A DNA stretch of 64,000 nt, taken from positions 13,553,467 through 13,617,466 of the forward strand of contig CAMGYJ010000010.1 in the NCBI GenBank assembly GCA_946122785.1, in the 5' to 3' direction. A program made the position numbers and the translations under genes. The notes under the pieces are model-generated. The model saw nothing but the letters and a program-made list of their open reading frames with translations, ran no database searches and had not been told where the DNA came from. The stretch is from Linum tenue. Lineage: Eukaryota; Streptophyta; Magnoliopsida; Malpighiales; Linaceae. Below, piece after piece: positions 32,711 to 43,934 of the stretch (within the stretch, counting starts at the first letter, position 1; each line of letters starts with the position of its first letter).

Positions 32711-34092
32711 CAAACTGCGACAAAGTGTAACCGCAGTCCGGAAATGCAGTAACAGGCAAGCTCTAATTGTCAACCCGGGGTCTAGATCTACTGCCTACTT
32801 CGTGTATATTTGTTATCTAGCAAACTAAGTCGATTGATTGTGGTTTTAACTAAAAGCAGTAAGAAAGCAAGAAATGGTTCGATTTTCTAAAGCAAAGGAA
32901 GAGTCACTCGGGAATGAGTCCCCCTAGCTCCTTAGTTAGGTCTCAGTTGTAATTACCATGGGTTGATTTGCTGTTGATTAAACTGCGGAAGATCCGACAG
33001 TAGCTTGGAATCTCTTAAGCTGACCAAGCCCTCTCAAGCAGGCTAACCGGCAGGCGACTAACCTTCACCAGGATAGACTGTTGAGGCAATAAGCACAGAA
33101 CTCCACTACTGGAATTGGGTTCCAGTACAAAGCAGTAGATTGATTAACTCTCGTATAACCAATCTACCAATACCGATTGATGAAGCTCTAACAACCTAAT
33201 CAGATTCTATCTATCTCAGGTTGCAGCAGAAATCAAGAAAAGATGATCAGGCTTTAATTGACTCAATGAATCATGCATCAATCGATTAAAATCAAACAAT
33301 ATAACAATCCCAAGTCATTACAATCAAGATCCCTAACACATGGAACTAGGGTTCTTCATACTCAAGTGAGAGAAGGTTCTACTCCATAGAGAGAGAGGGA
33401 AACAGAATACAAAGCAGCCATACTCATAACAATGGGAAGAATCTGCTCTGGGATGATGATCTTCACTCCAAGGATGATTTCCAAGCTTGATTGATGAAAC
33501 CCAGCTCCAAAAACCACTCTTAGGGGGTGTTCTTAGCACTTTCTCTCTCTAGGGCTCTGTTTTTGCTCTAAAAAGTTGATTCCCCTTCAAGAGACTCGAA
33601 ATTGGGTTAAAACCCAGTTCTTCCCGAACACACGGCCAGGCCACATGGCCGTGTGAAATCCCCAGCTGCTCGTGTGGTAGTGCAAAACGTCGCGTTTCAC
33701 TTAAGTGGCTTCAGTTACGCTACACGGCCAAAACCACACGGTCGTGTGGAATTTTAGGCGTGCCCGTGTGAGCTACCTAGACTTTACACACGGCCACAAG
33801 GGGTCCCATACACGGCCAGTGCGATTTGCCCGTGCAAAGTGGTGTCACACGGCAAAGTCACACGGCCGTGTGGAATTTTAGGCGTGCCCGTGTGGAATTT
33901 CAAGCTTTTAGTCAAACGTCCCAACTTCGTCCAATCGACCCTGAAATCGTGCCCAAACCTTCTTTCATATACTAGGACCTGGAATATCACAAACAAGAAC
34001 AACCTAGCATGAAATCAGCCTAAAACACGAGAGATGAGACTCAAACGGTACAGGAATGGTGGACAAAAACATGTGTATATATCAAGTCATCA
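32711..34092 (-). repeat. 5' LTR of the Athila-like element, truncated at its inner end
   Basis: At least 1382 bp. Matches the 3' LTR from CAAACTGCGAC onward but lacks the terminal TGACACGCTAAAACACAAC-type end, which is fused directly to gag sequence at 32710/32711. It has about 100 bp of extra CACACGGCC-rich sequence (around 33635-33750) absent from the other LTR, either gained here or lost there by recombination between palindromes. Confidence 0.9.
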
Positions 34093-34500
34093 AAGAGGAT
34101 GGTTACTTGCGAGTCGATGTATCCTGTGTGAAATGGCGGAGGACACCATTGACAATCTCTTCTGTCAATGCCAATTTAGTAGCAGAATTTGAGTCCTTCT
34201 CCAGCAGTTGACCGGGATTCAGGGACCTTTCCCTCATCGTTTTGCAGATACCATTAGAAGCTGGAACATCAACAACCGGTTATCTTGGAAGAGTGCGTTC
34301 ATTCCTGGTCTTCTCCACACTTTCTCTTGGGAGATTTGGAAGGAAAGGAACGCAAGAACTTTCGAAGGAAAATGTTGCGCTTGGCAGGTTGTTTTCCACA
34401 AGATTTGCAGGTCCATACTGAGCTGGGTTATAGTGGTACATGAAGCTGTAATGGACGTATTACAGTGATATAGAACTTAATAATATTTTATGGAAAAGAG

Positions 34501-35997
34501 CACAGAGCAATATTGACATCCTTTAGTAACTTTGTGGAATATGAATTACGTGACCAGTGAATAGGTGACCATGCCCATATCTTTTAAATATTTTTATTTC
34601 AACATATCCTTGTTTGAATCCCATAAAATACTTTTTTCTACAAAAAAAATATGTAAAATTCGGAGTTAAATTAAAAATCGTAGGAAAATTGAAAAATAAG
34701 AAAAAGAATGTGTTATGTGACAAACTCTTACTTAATGACAAAGAGTTAAAAAAAACTTAATATATAAATAAAATAATTATTTTTCAATTTAAATCATTGG
34801 ATTTACGAACAAAAATTGATTGAATTCGATAAATTTGAAATGATGAAGTTTCAAGGTAAATAGTGTATTATATACTTGATTGACAAAAGAGATGTGCCTA
34901 GGCACCTCACGTGAGGACTATTGAAGTTCAATTAGTTGAAAGATAAAGTCTTGCACATATCAAAAGTATCATTGGGTGAAAATATGAGTTAGAATAAGTC
35001 AAAATAGGAGAAATATTGGGACAAATCGAGTTAGGGCGGGTCAAGAACGGGGCAGTACGGGGCAAGTCAAAGTTAGTATTCATGTTCTACCCTAAACTAC
35101 TCAAATGAAAGAGGAATCACATGTGCAATAATTTTATAATGTGTCCTATGTTTACATTAATAATATTTGCTCTATATCAGGTTGATTGAGCAAGCTCAAT
35201 TGAGGTCCTAAGTCGTATGCTAAGAAATTTTCTTTCAGACTTAGAGTTATCTCGACAATTATAAATCAAAATGTTCAAAATGACTTAAGTATGATTGTTA
35301 ACGAACTTTGACTTCAAACCCTAGGCTAAGACACAAGATTCCTTGAAAAATAAAACATATGTGAAGGTTAGAGAAATCTTTGTTGAGAATCTACGATAAA
35401 CATCACGTTTTATCAACTACTAATGTAGACATTTACCAAATAAAGGTTGACAGTTTTTAGTAAGATAGTCAATTGGGATAAACATATTTATCCAATAATC
35501 TCAACTTCTCACTAATCTTTACAACATTGGTCGAGAGTTCGTCCAAACTCGAGGATCATGAATGTGTATTGGATTTCCAAAGGACCTAAAATCCCAATAC
35601 CTTTCGGGTGCCAGATGCCTCTGATCACAACCATAGGTGACAAAGAAGAATGAAAAGAAGCCCAAAAATAGCAAAAAAGAACATAACCTCCGCTACGACG
35701 AACAAAATAAAACCATATCAACCTATGATCCTGTCATCCCTACCCTTTTATTCTCCATAAAGGGGGCGGCGGGAGAGGATAAGATATAAATAGCAGGATC
35801 TTAGGAGTTGCCTCTTTATATATTACATATAGAATGATAGACAACCCCAATGGTTGTCTGATGTTATGTGGGTAAAAGCGGGATCTCTATCCTGGGGGTG
35901 GGGGTAGGCAAGTACTACTTTTAATATGAATATTATGTGAGATAAGATAGGTCTGACGAAATATCTTAATAATTTTGAGTCTATTATATATACACAC

Positions 35998-36065
<68 letters not shown>

Positions 36066-37145
36066 CAGACTCGTACGCTCCAGACGCATAGCATGCTTCA
36101 GGTGCTTTGCACCGTAGATCTAATCTAACGAAGGTCATTAATTGTATTAATAATTATGTATTTATTAAGAATTAAATTATAAATTGAACCCTTTAAATAA
36201 TTATACGTGCTATGAAGTCCCCCAACAATAATTACTATTTTATTTTCTCGTATAATACCTTTATTTCCTAGAGGGTTTTATTGAACCCGAAGATTCATAT
36301 AATTGATAATAAAATTCCATTAGAATGTGGATCTTCAAGTTCATCCACCCGTACCCCAAGCCCTTCGACCATCATCATCGATTCATCATCAGTTCATCAC
36401 AACTACCCCCATTAACTACACTCAATTTTACAATCATCATCCTAATCCAACAACCATAACCTAAAACCCTAAAGCGTTCACCGGAATTAGTTGACGGCGT
36501 ACGACCACAAAAGGATGTCATGGAAAACATAGGTTGCGGTACGACCATTGCCGGAATCGGGATACTAGGCGATTAGTTTCCGCCCATCGTCGTTCTGTAT
36601 ACAACAAGATCGAAAAGAAATTAAAGGGGGAAAATTCAAGGCAGAGTTTCCTCCCATCAAAGGTTCAATCACGCGGATGAGTTGGGGTTGTCTCGATCAA
36701 TGTCAGGGAGAGGCTGCTGGAGAATTCGTTAACCGGCCGCCGCACCCGAGCTCCGGCGGGTAGGGGTTTCTGGTGGGGTGTGGGTGCCTACAGAACGTGG
36801 GGTTTCCGGTGTAGAGAGATGGGGATGGGATTACGGCGAGGTCGGCTGGATGAGAGTGAAAGCGATTGGATTGGTGTCGTGGGCTTGGCGGAGAAGAGAG
36901 AGGTGTTGGATAAGCTCCTAGCGGATTGCTCCCTTTCGCAATGATCGTGCGTCCCCTGAACTTAATTCTGGTGACCGGAGATGACAATCGGAACTGAGAA
37001 AATATACAGGGATATATTGGGGAAGAAGAAGAGGAACGAGAAAAGAAGATATTGAAGTGGTTGGGCTGGGGGAGGAAAAAAATCTTTAATTCATGAAAGG
37101 TTTCGAACCATTGATCTTATGATTATGATGGAGAACATTCACAAT
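34501..37145. other. AT-rich spacer without a supported gene
   Basis: Apart from the (TA)n array at 36002-36062 I see no gene or paired transposon ends. 36700-37030 is GC-richer and would give a Pro/Ser-rich minus-strand ORF without a domain. The boundary with the LINE 3' end (about 34470-34560) is uncertain. Confidence 0.45.
36002..36062. repeat. (TA)n microsatellite
   Basis: About 30 TA units, preceded by TATATACACACACAA. Self-complementary, prone to length change and cruciform formation. It explains the Tyr-Ile repeats in ORFs of this region. Confidence 0.97.
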
Positions 37146-37149
37146 CTCG

Positions 37150-38374
37150 GCTAGATTAGATTATTGATTACATACACATACGCTGATTACATAGAATTCC
37201 AAAAAGGTCAATGGGTCGATCCTGCTTGACCCAAGTGTAGGGATGGCAACAAAACCCGAACCCACGGGTACCCACCCGACTCAACCCGGTCAACACGGGT
37301 AAAACCCGTGTTGACGGGTTTTGGGCCGGGTTCGGGTTTAAACCCGCTACACTATTCACCGGGTCGGGTTGGGTTTGGGTTTAGGTAAACCCGCCCCATG
37401 GGTACCCGTCCACACATATAATTACTTTCCCGGTATATTTAATATTCTAAATAATATATCTTCCTTAAACAACTAATATTCTTTATGTTTGTGGAGACAT
37501 GTATAATTTGTTCGTTTAGAATGAAGTTGATATTATGAAATGGAGAGTGAAGAAACTTAGTTGACGATGAAGAAGCTTTCAATTAATCTTATTATTTATA
37601 GTTGTTTATCTTTATTGAACAATTTGTATTGATCATTTGCGGTTTGCTTGTATGCTCTAGATTGGTGTTTTTTGTATGAATAATTTGTATGAGAAAATTT
37701 ATGTTAAAACTTTTATTTTGAAAGAAACTTGTTATTGTAAATTTTCTACCACAAAAACCCACGGGTACCCATGAACCCGCGGATACCCAGCGGGTTGGGT
37801 TGGGTTTGAGTTTTTCAAACCCAGCGGGTTTTACCCCGGGTTTTTTTGGCGGATAAACCCATGGGTTTGGGTTTGGGTTTGACAAAACCCGCCCCAACCC
37901 GACCCATTGCCATCCCTACCCAAGTGGCCAATCCTTCCTCTGCTCGCGTGTTTTGATTAGGGAACTCTTCTCCATGATACATTTAGTCCCGGGAATATGT
38001 TGTAACCCAGAGGTTATGTTTCAAGAAGGCAGCCCATCTAAGAAACTTTGCTTCTGACCCAGCTAATGGCAGGTAGTTTGATCCAGGTACTAGTTTGTAG
38101 CCTGTGAGTTGTCCGGTTTGGTTCACAGTTCTTGTGTTCCTAATCCGGTCAAAATGTCATGAACTAGGATCAGGAGCAAGCAAAAATGATCAAAAATTGA
38201 AAGGTGATTTGATCATGTTTTTTATTACTCACAATCCAATGGCGGGCCGAGAAAGGATTGCAGTCACGCATTGCCTGCAATTCAGTCCTGAGAAGTTCCT
38301 CTTCTGGATAGAATGCATTGTTGTGTACATTATCTTTTCCGGGATCTTCAACTTTTAACATTCATTTCAACAAC
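37150..38374 (-). pseudogene. Copper amine oxidase fragment, broken by a hAT element
   Basis: Copper amine oxidases oxidise primary amines (polyamines) to aldehydes with TPQ cofactor. Exon 38233-38374: acceptor ttag before VVEMNV, then [20 protein letters not shown] and [14 protein letters not shown], donor gtgagt. An extra A just after the first codons shifts the frame. The next exon (from about 38146) reads [40 protein letters not shown] and EEGLATWV, where the hAT at 37238-37918 enters within ATWVKQ; the sequence continues to about 37190 (KQDRPIDLFG), then diverges. One stop replaces an expected Glu/Asp codon after YSRD. No other exons are nearby, so this is a gene fragment, either captured by a transposon or left from a deleted gene. 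Confidence 0.85.
37238..37918. mobile_element. hAT element, non-autonomous, inserted in the copper amine oxidase exon
   Basis: 681 bp, TAGGGATGGCAA at both ends as inverted repeats, exact 8 bp duplication CCCAAGTG at 37230-37237 and 37919-37926. Subterminal ACCCGAACCC/GGGTTTGGGT repeats fill both ends. The middle is AT-rich and non-coding. TAGGGRTGGCAA starts are common among plant Ac-like hAT MITEs. Confidence 0.94.
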
Positions 38375-38512
38375 CTAAGTGCAAGGGGAAAAGAGAAGCG
38401 ATCAACTGATCATCAATGCTCTACAGAACTTTCAATGGCTTTAATGTTTGGTTAGTTAGGTAAGTTATACCTGGTTAAATGCTTCACCGGGCTTACAATC
38501 AACAGCCATGTC

Positions 38513-38650
38513 TAGGGGTGGTAAACAGTCGATATCCGGTATGCCGGTTACCGATTATTCGGTATTCAGTATACCGAAAAGTGAAATTGTGACCACGGAA
38601 TACTGATACCGATTTTGAGTCGGTATACCGGGTAATCGGCTAACACCGTC
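38513..38650. mobile_element. Possible hAT end fragment
   Basis: TAGGGGTGGTAAACAG followed by repeated CGGTATACCG/ACCGATT motifs is the usual look of a hAT left end with subterminal repeats. No matching right end or target duplication was found. Confidence 0.35.
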
Positions 38651-39184
38651 ATCACTATTTTAGGGATGCTAACACTGTCATCAACCACTTCAAGTTTCAC
38701 CTTTATTAACACACCTTTCAGAGAAATGCACGTTAACACGAGATGATCATACGAGCAGCAGCAGGTTCCTACTTACTTAGTCCCCTCTGCTACCCCTACT
38801 CTACTCAAAAGCATAGCAAGATGGACAAACTGGGACAATCACATTCCATGTGCTTAAACAAAAACAAATCGACGACAAAGGACAAAAATAGTTTTAGCAT
38901 TTTCTTAAAATAAGATGTCTCTCCAAATTATAGCAAGGAGCAACGACGAGGACCATCTCCAATGGAAGCATGGAACGACTAGTAATCTCCCATGTTGCCA
39001 CTGTCAGAAGAAATGTATAGACCAAAAATGTCGAGCATGAACAATTGAAAATGTACCAAATGCGTCGATGTTGTGGATCTAAACATATAGACCAAAGATT
39101 CTAAAACCATAAACTTAACTAGTTCAACAAACAAACAAGTTCAACATAGAACAAAAAGACTGGAAGCACTATCTCCATATAGCT

Positions 39185-42100
39185 CTAGTTCTTGTTCAGC
39201 CTCTTTCGATTTTCTTCCTTGTACGTACGAGTCTCGAGTTCAAACATCGGTGCATTCCTATTTGCTTCCTTGATGACCACATGTCTTATGTAATATGCAG
39301 GTTCTTTGACTAGATACAAAGCTAGTTGCATTCTCCTCATATCTCCGCATGGCTGAAAATTTTTCACAAAGACAATGGATCTCAATAGCAAATTCACTAG
39401 GTTGTTTAACTACAAGTTCAAGCAAGTGAATTGTTGCTTACCCATATAAAATAATCTTCATCCCAAGTTGCACCCATCATCCATACGCACACCCAAACGC
39501 CACTGTCATACCTACATAAATTTAGATGAAGCATATGATCAATTGTGAGTATGTTTTCGAATTTATGCATAATTAATGATTCTTACTCGTGACGTTGTTC
39601 AGGAACTGAAGGAATTGTCAAAGAGAACTCCTTCATCACTGGGGGATCACACATTTGTTCCACTTGTAAATAAAGATCCTCGAACAAGGCATCGAGAAAT
39701 CCAATCTACATAAGGAGTAACTTTAGTACAAATAGAAGAAAACAAAAATCCAGTTCACAAATATAATCGTATTCCACGCACAAATTCTGACCATACCATA
39801 GTTTGTACTGCATCTTTACGAGGTGTTTGGCGCTCTTTAGAAGGATATGAATCCAAGATATGAACTTGCTTGTCATTCATCAAGATGACAACTAAATACC
39901 AATGAATGTCATCACCATGCATCATATCTTTCATTGGCAGACACAACTACATTACGACAAGAAAGACCAAAATCAGTAGACCATATTTGACATTCCATTT
40001 ATGAAAAAATTAAATAGCTTGATTGGAAAAAAAATTATTTACATATATCTTCGTACAATAGCTAGAAACAATTAATGAGGAAGCCAAAAGTGAAATGCAG
40101 AAGAAAGTATTGAGAAGAAAACCTTTCTGCATGTGTGAGCTGTTGTAAGAAACTTTGTACCGTAACACTCTAAAGCTTTTTTCGGTGTCATGCCATAGTC
40201 AAGTACCATTTCCTAATCATGATTTAATTAAATTAGCAGAATTAAAAATTTATTATATACCATAGAACAAACCGTATATTTCACCTAAAATAAATGTACA
40301 AGGAATCAATATGTAGGCAGAAAACATACTCTTCTTCCACGGCCAGCATCCCCCGAAATTTCGTCCAGGGTCAAGTGGCAAGTCATTGCTGTAATTACCT
40401 AATACACCAACCAACCAGGGGGCAGCAGATAGGGTCAGTAACCAAGTGGTTACTGACATGTCAGTAATGAATAGAGACCATAGATCTAAGAGGCAGGCAA
40501 TTCCTTATACATTAAATTCTTTATTTTATTTTATTTCGTATTTAATGGCTGCACTTTCAAAGAAGGAAAGAGAAATCACTTCTCTGCAACTTTCTATCTT
40601 CCTTTTTCTCTCACAATTTCTTTTCCATATCCTCTCTCTTTCTCTCTTCCTTTTTCTCTCTCAATCTCATTTCTAGATCTAAATCTGCTCTCTTCTCTTC
40701 TTCTTTATTTTTTTCCATGACGAATAAAAATTGGAGCCATTCTTTTTCATTGCATTTATTCTCTTCATCATCTTGTTGGCCTCAATTTCGATCTTTCTCA
40801 TTTTTTCGGCATTTTGGTGTTCTTGATTGCGGAAGAGGAAATGAGAGGCGACACAAGACGATTTTTTTCTCTACCTCCTTCTATTTTTTTTTCTTATAGA
40901 TAATATATATTGATATTATAACTCTATACCATATGGTATTCGGTGGTAACGAAATATATATTGATATTGCCACACTATACCATATGGTAATGTATGGTAT
41001 TGTGTGGTAACGAATTATATATTGATATTACCACACTATACCATATGGTATTGTATGGTATTGTATGATATTACCACACTATACCATATGATATTATGTG
41101 GTAACGAAATATATATTGATATTACCACACTATACCATATGGTATTGGGTGGTAACGAAATATATATCGATATTACCACACTATACCATATGGTATTGGG
41201 TGGTAACAAAATATATATTGATATTACCACCGAATACCATATGGTATTGGGTGGTAACGAAATATATATTGATATTACCATATGGTATTGGGTGGTAACG
41301 TAATATATATTGGTGTGGCAAATTTTTTCATACCATATGGTATGGTCAATACCAGTCAATACCATATGGTATAGACTGGTAATAACTGACAAAAATTTTT
41401 ATGTCCAAAAAATATCAAAGTGGATATCATTTTGAAGAGCACAATTAATCTGATCTAACTATGCAAAAAAAATTAAATTCGGACTTAAAACGACTGAGAA
41501 ATCGTCCTTTACAGATAAAGAGAAAGAAAATTAAAAGTTTTTTCGATGAGAGAGAAAGCGCTGATGTGATCCGGTCAAAAGTCAGCGTTAGCAATAAATA
41601 GAGGTAGGAGCAATTTTACCTTATTGTCCTTTCGCATTTAATTTAAATAAGAAAAAAGGACTGACACGTGACGACAAGGGAAGAGGTTACTGATGGGTTA
41701 CTGACCCATCAGTTACTGACCTGATCTGGTCCCCAACCAGGGTATACAAATTTTAGGAGATTGGTATTATGCGAGTTGAACGGTAAGGAGAGGTAAGGTG
41801 CAATCTGTTACTAACTCTATTGAAAATGAGAAGCAAAGAAAGCATATTAGAAGAGGCCTAGCTTCTTCGATAGGCTGAAGTAATCAGTGACCTTTTCTAA
41901 AGTTTATGCTTGAAGTTCATGGTTATCTGTTGAAGCTTATCGAGACCTTACCCATATTTCTGCATGTTGTGACAATTTCAATGCAGGAACAACTATATTC
42001 AGGCCAGTATATCCTCAATTTTCAAACGAAATATGTTAAATAACACTTCAAAGAACAACCCAGTACAATTAAACAACTTAGCTATCACCGAGCAGACTTT

Positions 42101-43268
42101 CCATTTTGAGTTTCGAGAAAAGAAATGTAATTAGCTACTTACTAAGCCAATTATTACCATGTACTTAGCATCAATGAAAGCATCATTAACTCCAACACTT
42201 ACAGATCGGCCCTAGATGTGGCAATGCTGCCTTACTAAAAAATTTGCCAATAATTCGTATTAAAACTTTTTTTTATAATGGTGAGTAATGGAATTAAATA
42301 GAAGAACTGTGTACAGATACAAAAACAAAATCAGAGAGGAAACTAGAAGCAAAGTTGCACCAGCAGTGCACTCCTCAAAGAAACAAAGGGAAAAGGGCAA
42401 AAATACACAGGAGAAAAAAAACAACAAACCAAAGGCAAGTCAAATAAACAGGCACCACCAAAGAAAGAACGACAACCACCAGACTCAAATTCTGGGTAGA
42501 AAGGACATGATCCAGGCTACCCCTTGATCCTTATCAATTTTCCCACGAATCGTCATCTACTCATTAACAAATGATGTGCAAACAACAAGATATAAAACAC
42601 CCTTCAACATCCTGATTAGTAACAGTAGGCCAGGATTAAAACTTACATCAGCATCAACATTGGAGTTAGGGCAGAGGGACCATAGCGCCTTTCGCGTATA
42701 GGATTTCATCATGGTATCGACTAGGACCTCTTTTAACGGAAGGCCAACTGCAAATATGTAGTGAGCAAGTTTGATTTCCTCCTCACTGTAGTTGACAGCG
42801 TGAGCCAGCCTAAACTTAGTTTCTGCCTGCAATGGAAGACGAAAGAATATTAGTGGGTTCGATAAAAATATAACCACTGATTCCATTTTCAGAAAAATAT
42901 TAGTTGGGTGGATAAAAATACATTTTCGGTGAATTGCAGGGTAGAAAATCTGGTACGACTTTTCCAGACTAAAGCATTACCATCTCCCCTCGATTCACCA
43001 TCAAGAACAATCATATTTGATCCCGGCGTCGATGGAGGGATCACACCGACTTCAGTTCTAGCTTTCTTTACCGGAGATACATCCTTCTCCAGCTCCTACG
43101 TTCATAGTAACAAAAACAATCGTCGTTCTTTAGTTTTTAACGAAAAATAAGCTGCCAACGATGGAGATATGAAAACATGTAAACTGACAAACCATTATAC
43201 CGGACGACCGCGCCTTTGATCTTGTCATTATCCCGCTGTCCATAACGTGCTTCATCTTGTTCATGTCC
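39185..43268 (-). CDS. Ulp1-like (C48) cysteine protease gene, transposon-type, multi-exon
   Basis: De-SUMOylating protease family often carried by plant MULEs. Exons with GT-AG borders and matching phases, 5' to 3' on the minus strand: 42922-43095, 42647-42826, 40330-40398, 40123-40212, 39797-39946, 39587-39705, 39442-39511, 39185-39409; 1077 nt with no stop until 39185. The catalytic domain has VITAMTCHLTLDE, the active His and Asp in GDDIHWYLVVI and HILDS, and Gln in PEQRHEYDSGVWVC, where the nucleophilic Cys expected before Gly is Ser. The C-terminus ends in a basic RTYKEENRKRLNKN tail. One further upstream exon around 43190-43268 (RYGQRDNDKIKG) is likely, with its 3' border uncertain, and another at 43368-43459. 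The 1.3 kb element at 40421-41732 lies in the intron between exons 2 and 3. Start codon not found. Confidence 0.75.
40421..41732. mobile_element. MULE-like non-autonomous element in the Ulp1 intron
   Basis: 1312 bp, flanked by the exact 10 bp duplication CCAACCAGGG at 40411-40420 and 41733-41742. Ends: GGCAGCAGATAGGGTCAGTA on the left and GGACCAGATCAGGTCAGTA on the right complement, followed on each side by further GTTACTGA/TCAGTAAC repeats. A 9-10 bp TSD points to the Mutator superfamily. It encodes no transposase. Its interior carries the palindromic satellite at 40915-41350. It is 13 bp from an exon border, so it may affect splicing. The left end matches the terminus of the truncated MULE at 49388. 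Confidence 0.85.
40915..41350. repeat. Tandem array with palindromic core ACCATATGGT
   Basis: Seven to eight units of about 51 bp: TACCACACTATACCATATGG, then a TATTGGGTGGTAACGAAATA-type stretch and TATATTGATAT. The core TACCATATGGTA is a perfect 12 bp palindrome. Unit length varies because some units lack part. The same palindrome fills two introns of the transposase gene at 46.6-48.5 kb. Confidence 0.9.
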
Positions 43269-43367
43269 CTGAGATAAAAAAGAAATCATAAAGAACAAAA
43301 GAGGAATTTAGAAGAAAGAGAGACTTTACGATGGTGGCCTTCTTCCTTGTGTATATAATTGACTTAC

Positions 43368-43459
43368 CCTGGCTTTCCCATGGTCCTCTTCTGTTCCAGC
43401 TTCACAGAACGGTACGGAACTGTGCTCTTCTAATCCTACCGTCACAGAGCTGGGTATTC
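43368..43459 (-). CDS. Exon upstream of the Ulp1-like gene
   Basis: 92 nt with AG acceptor at 43460-43461 and gtaagt donor. Only one frame is open (IPSSVTVGLEEHSS...EDHGKAR), and it requires a phase-1 intron before it. Product segment is acidic and unrecognised. It could be an N-terminal exon of the Ulp1-like protein, and its phase fits the aldehyde oxidase exon at 44136-44325 further upstream. Confidence 0.55.
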
Positions 43460-43818
43460 CTGAAAGCATAAAGGGGTTTCACACGTCTTAATAAAGGGGG
43501 ATGTAGAGTGTTTTTCTCTTTATGGTAAGTGTAATATTTATCTACCTTATTAAGTCAACTTAGAAAATTCTATTAAAGCTATACGGGAAAATCTTTCATC
43601 ATTAATTAAAGTTAGTGTAATATGTATGCTCCAAAACAATCTAATGCTACCATGTGTCATGTAATTAATTTCTTTTTTAATTTATTTTCCTCTCTCTTTA
43701 CCGATCTTCTACCTGCTCCCATTATTCCTTTTTTCCCCAAAACCTTCCATCTTCATCACTTATTCACTCTATACATACAGTACAGGAAGAAGAAAATGAG
43801 ATAATCATTGGGTTTCCT

Positions 43819-43934
43819 AATCGAATTCATCATCTATTTGTTTATTATCTGTCACCAATCGAATTCATCATCTATTTGTTTATTATCTGTCACCAATCGA
43901 ATTCATCATCTATTTGTTTATTTGTTTATTATCT
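43819..43934. repeat. Three tandem 38 bp repeats
   Basis: AATCGAATTCATCATCTATT-containing unit repeated three times with period 38, the last with an extra TTTGTTTA. Non-coding, between the Ulp1-like and aldehyde oxidase exons. Confidence 0.9.

Larger units (their letters stand above)
22340..34092 (-). mobile_element. Athila-like Ty3-gypsy LTR element, deleted, inserted in LINE ORF2
   Basis: Minus-strand element, TGATGACTTG...AGCGTGTCA, flanked by AAGAG at 22335-22339 and 34093-34097. The 3' LTR is 22340-23639, the 5' LTR 32711-34092. The interior retains gag, a retropepsin with the DLGASIN box typical of Athila-type elements, and an integrase C-terminal-like tail, but no RT, RNase H or integrase core. 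A deletion removed the last ~24 bp of the 5' LTR, the PBS, leader and the start of gag. A second LTR element sits at 24439-29940 in opposite orientation, dividing the 3' non-coding region. Its insertion cut the LINE zinc-knuckle coding sequence. Confidence 0.9.
18377..34468 (+). pseudogene. LINE ORF2 (endonuclease, reverse transcriptase, zf-RVT), split by a hAT and an LTR element
   Basis: ATG 18377. Endonuclease block: IAWNVRGLGC, VMGDFNLVRS, SFTWSS, SRIDRCL, SDHNPL. Stops at 18737-18739 and 19223-19225, then a shift to frame 3 near 19255. RT block: EKAPGPDGFSLVFFKKHW, RPISLLGSVNKLVSK, FKLDIEKSFDNVNW; a second shift near 20190; LRQGDPMS and the catalytic LMYADDTIIFC in frame 1. The hAT at 20707-21493 interrupts it, followed by an RNA-binding/zinc-binding (zf-RVT) region to 22339 (VPTKVNAVPWLMAHERILTHENL). 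The LTR element enters here. From 34098 the zinc motif continues (CILCEMAEDTIDNLFCQC) to the C-terminus and TGA at 34466-34468. Non-functional. Confidence 0.87.
15061..34500 (+). mobile_element. L1-type LINE, one element opened by three later insertions
   Basis: Coding parts align into a two-ORF plant L1: ORF1 (DUF4283-type) from about 15.3 kb to 18384, ORF2 (endonuclease, RT, zf-RVT) from 18377 to 34468. Insertions with clean target duplications separate the parts: hAT at 16236-17285, hAT at 20707-21493 and an LTR element at 22340-34092. Subtracting them and one copy of each TSD leaves about 5.9 kb, the normal size of an L1. The outer ends are approximate: I found no clear poly(A) tail or LINE target duplication. 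Several stops and frameshifts show it is dead. Confidence 0.88.

Noticed and set aside
41004..41392. Tyr/Ile-rich ORFs on both strands as repeat proteins
   Set aside because: Created by the palindromic satellite; nearly the same translation on both strands.
43819..43934. CRISPR-like array
   Set aside because: Three direct repeats without spacers in a plant genome; a simple tandem duplication.
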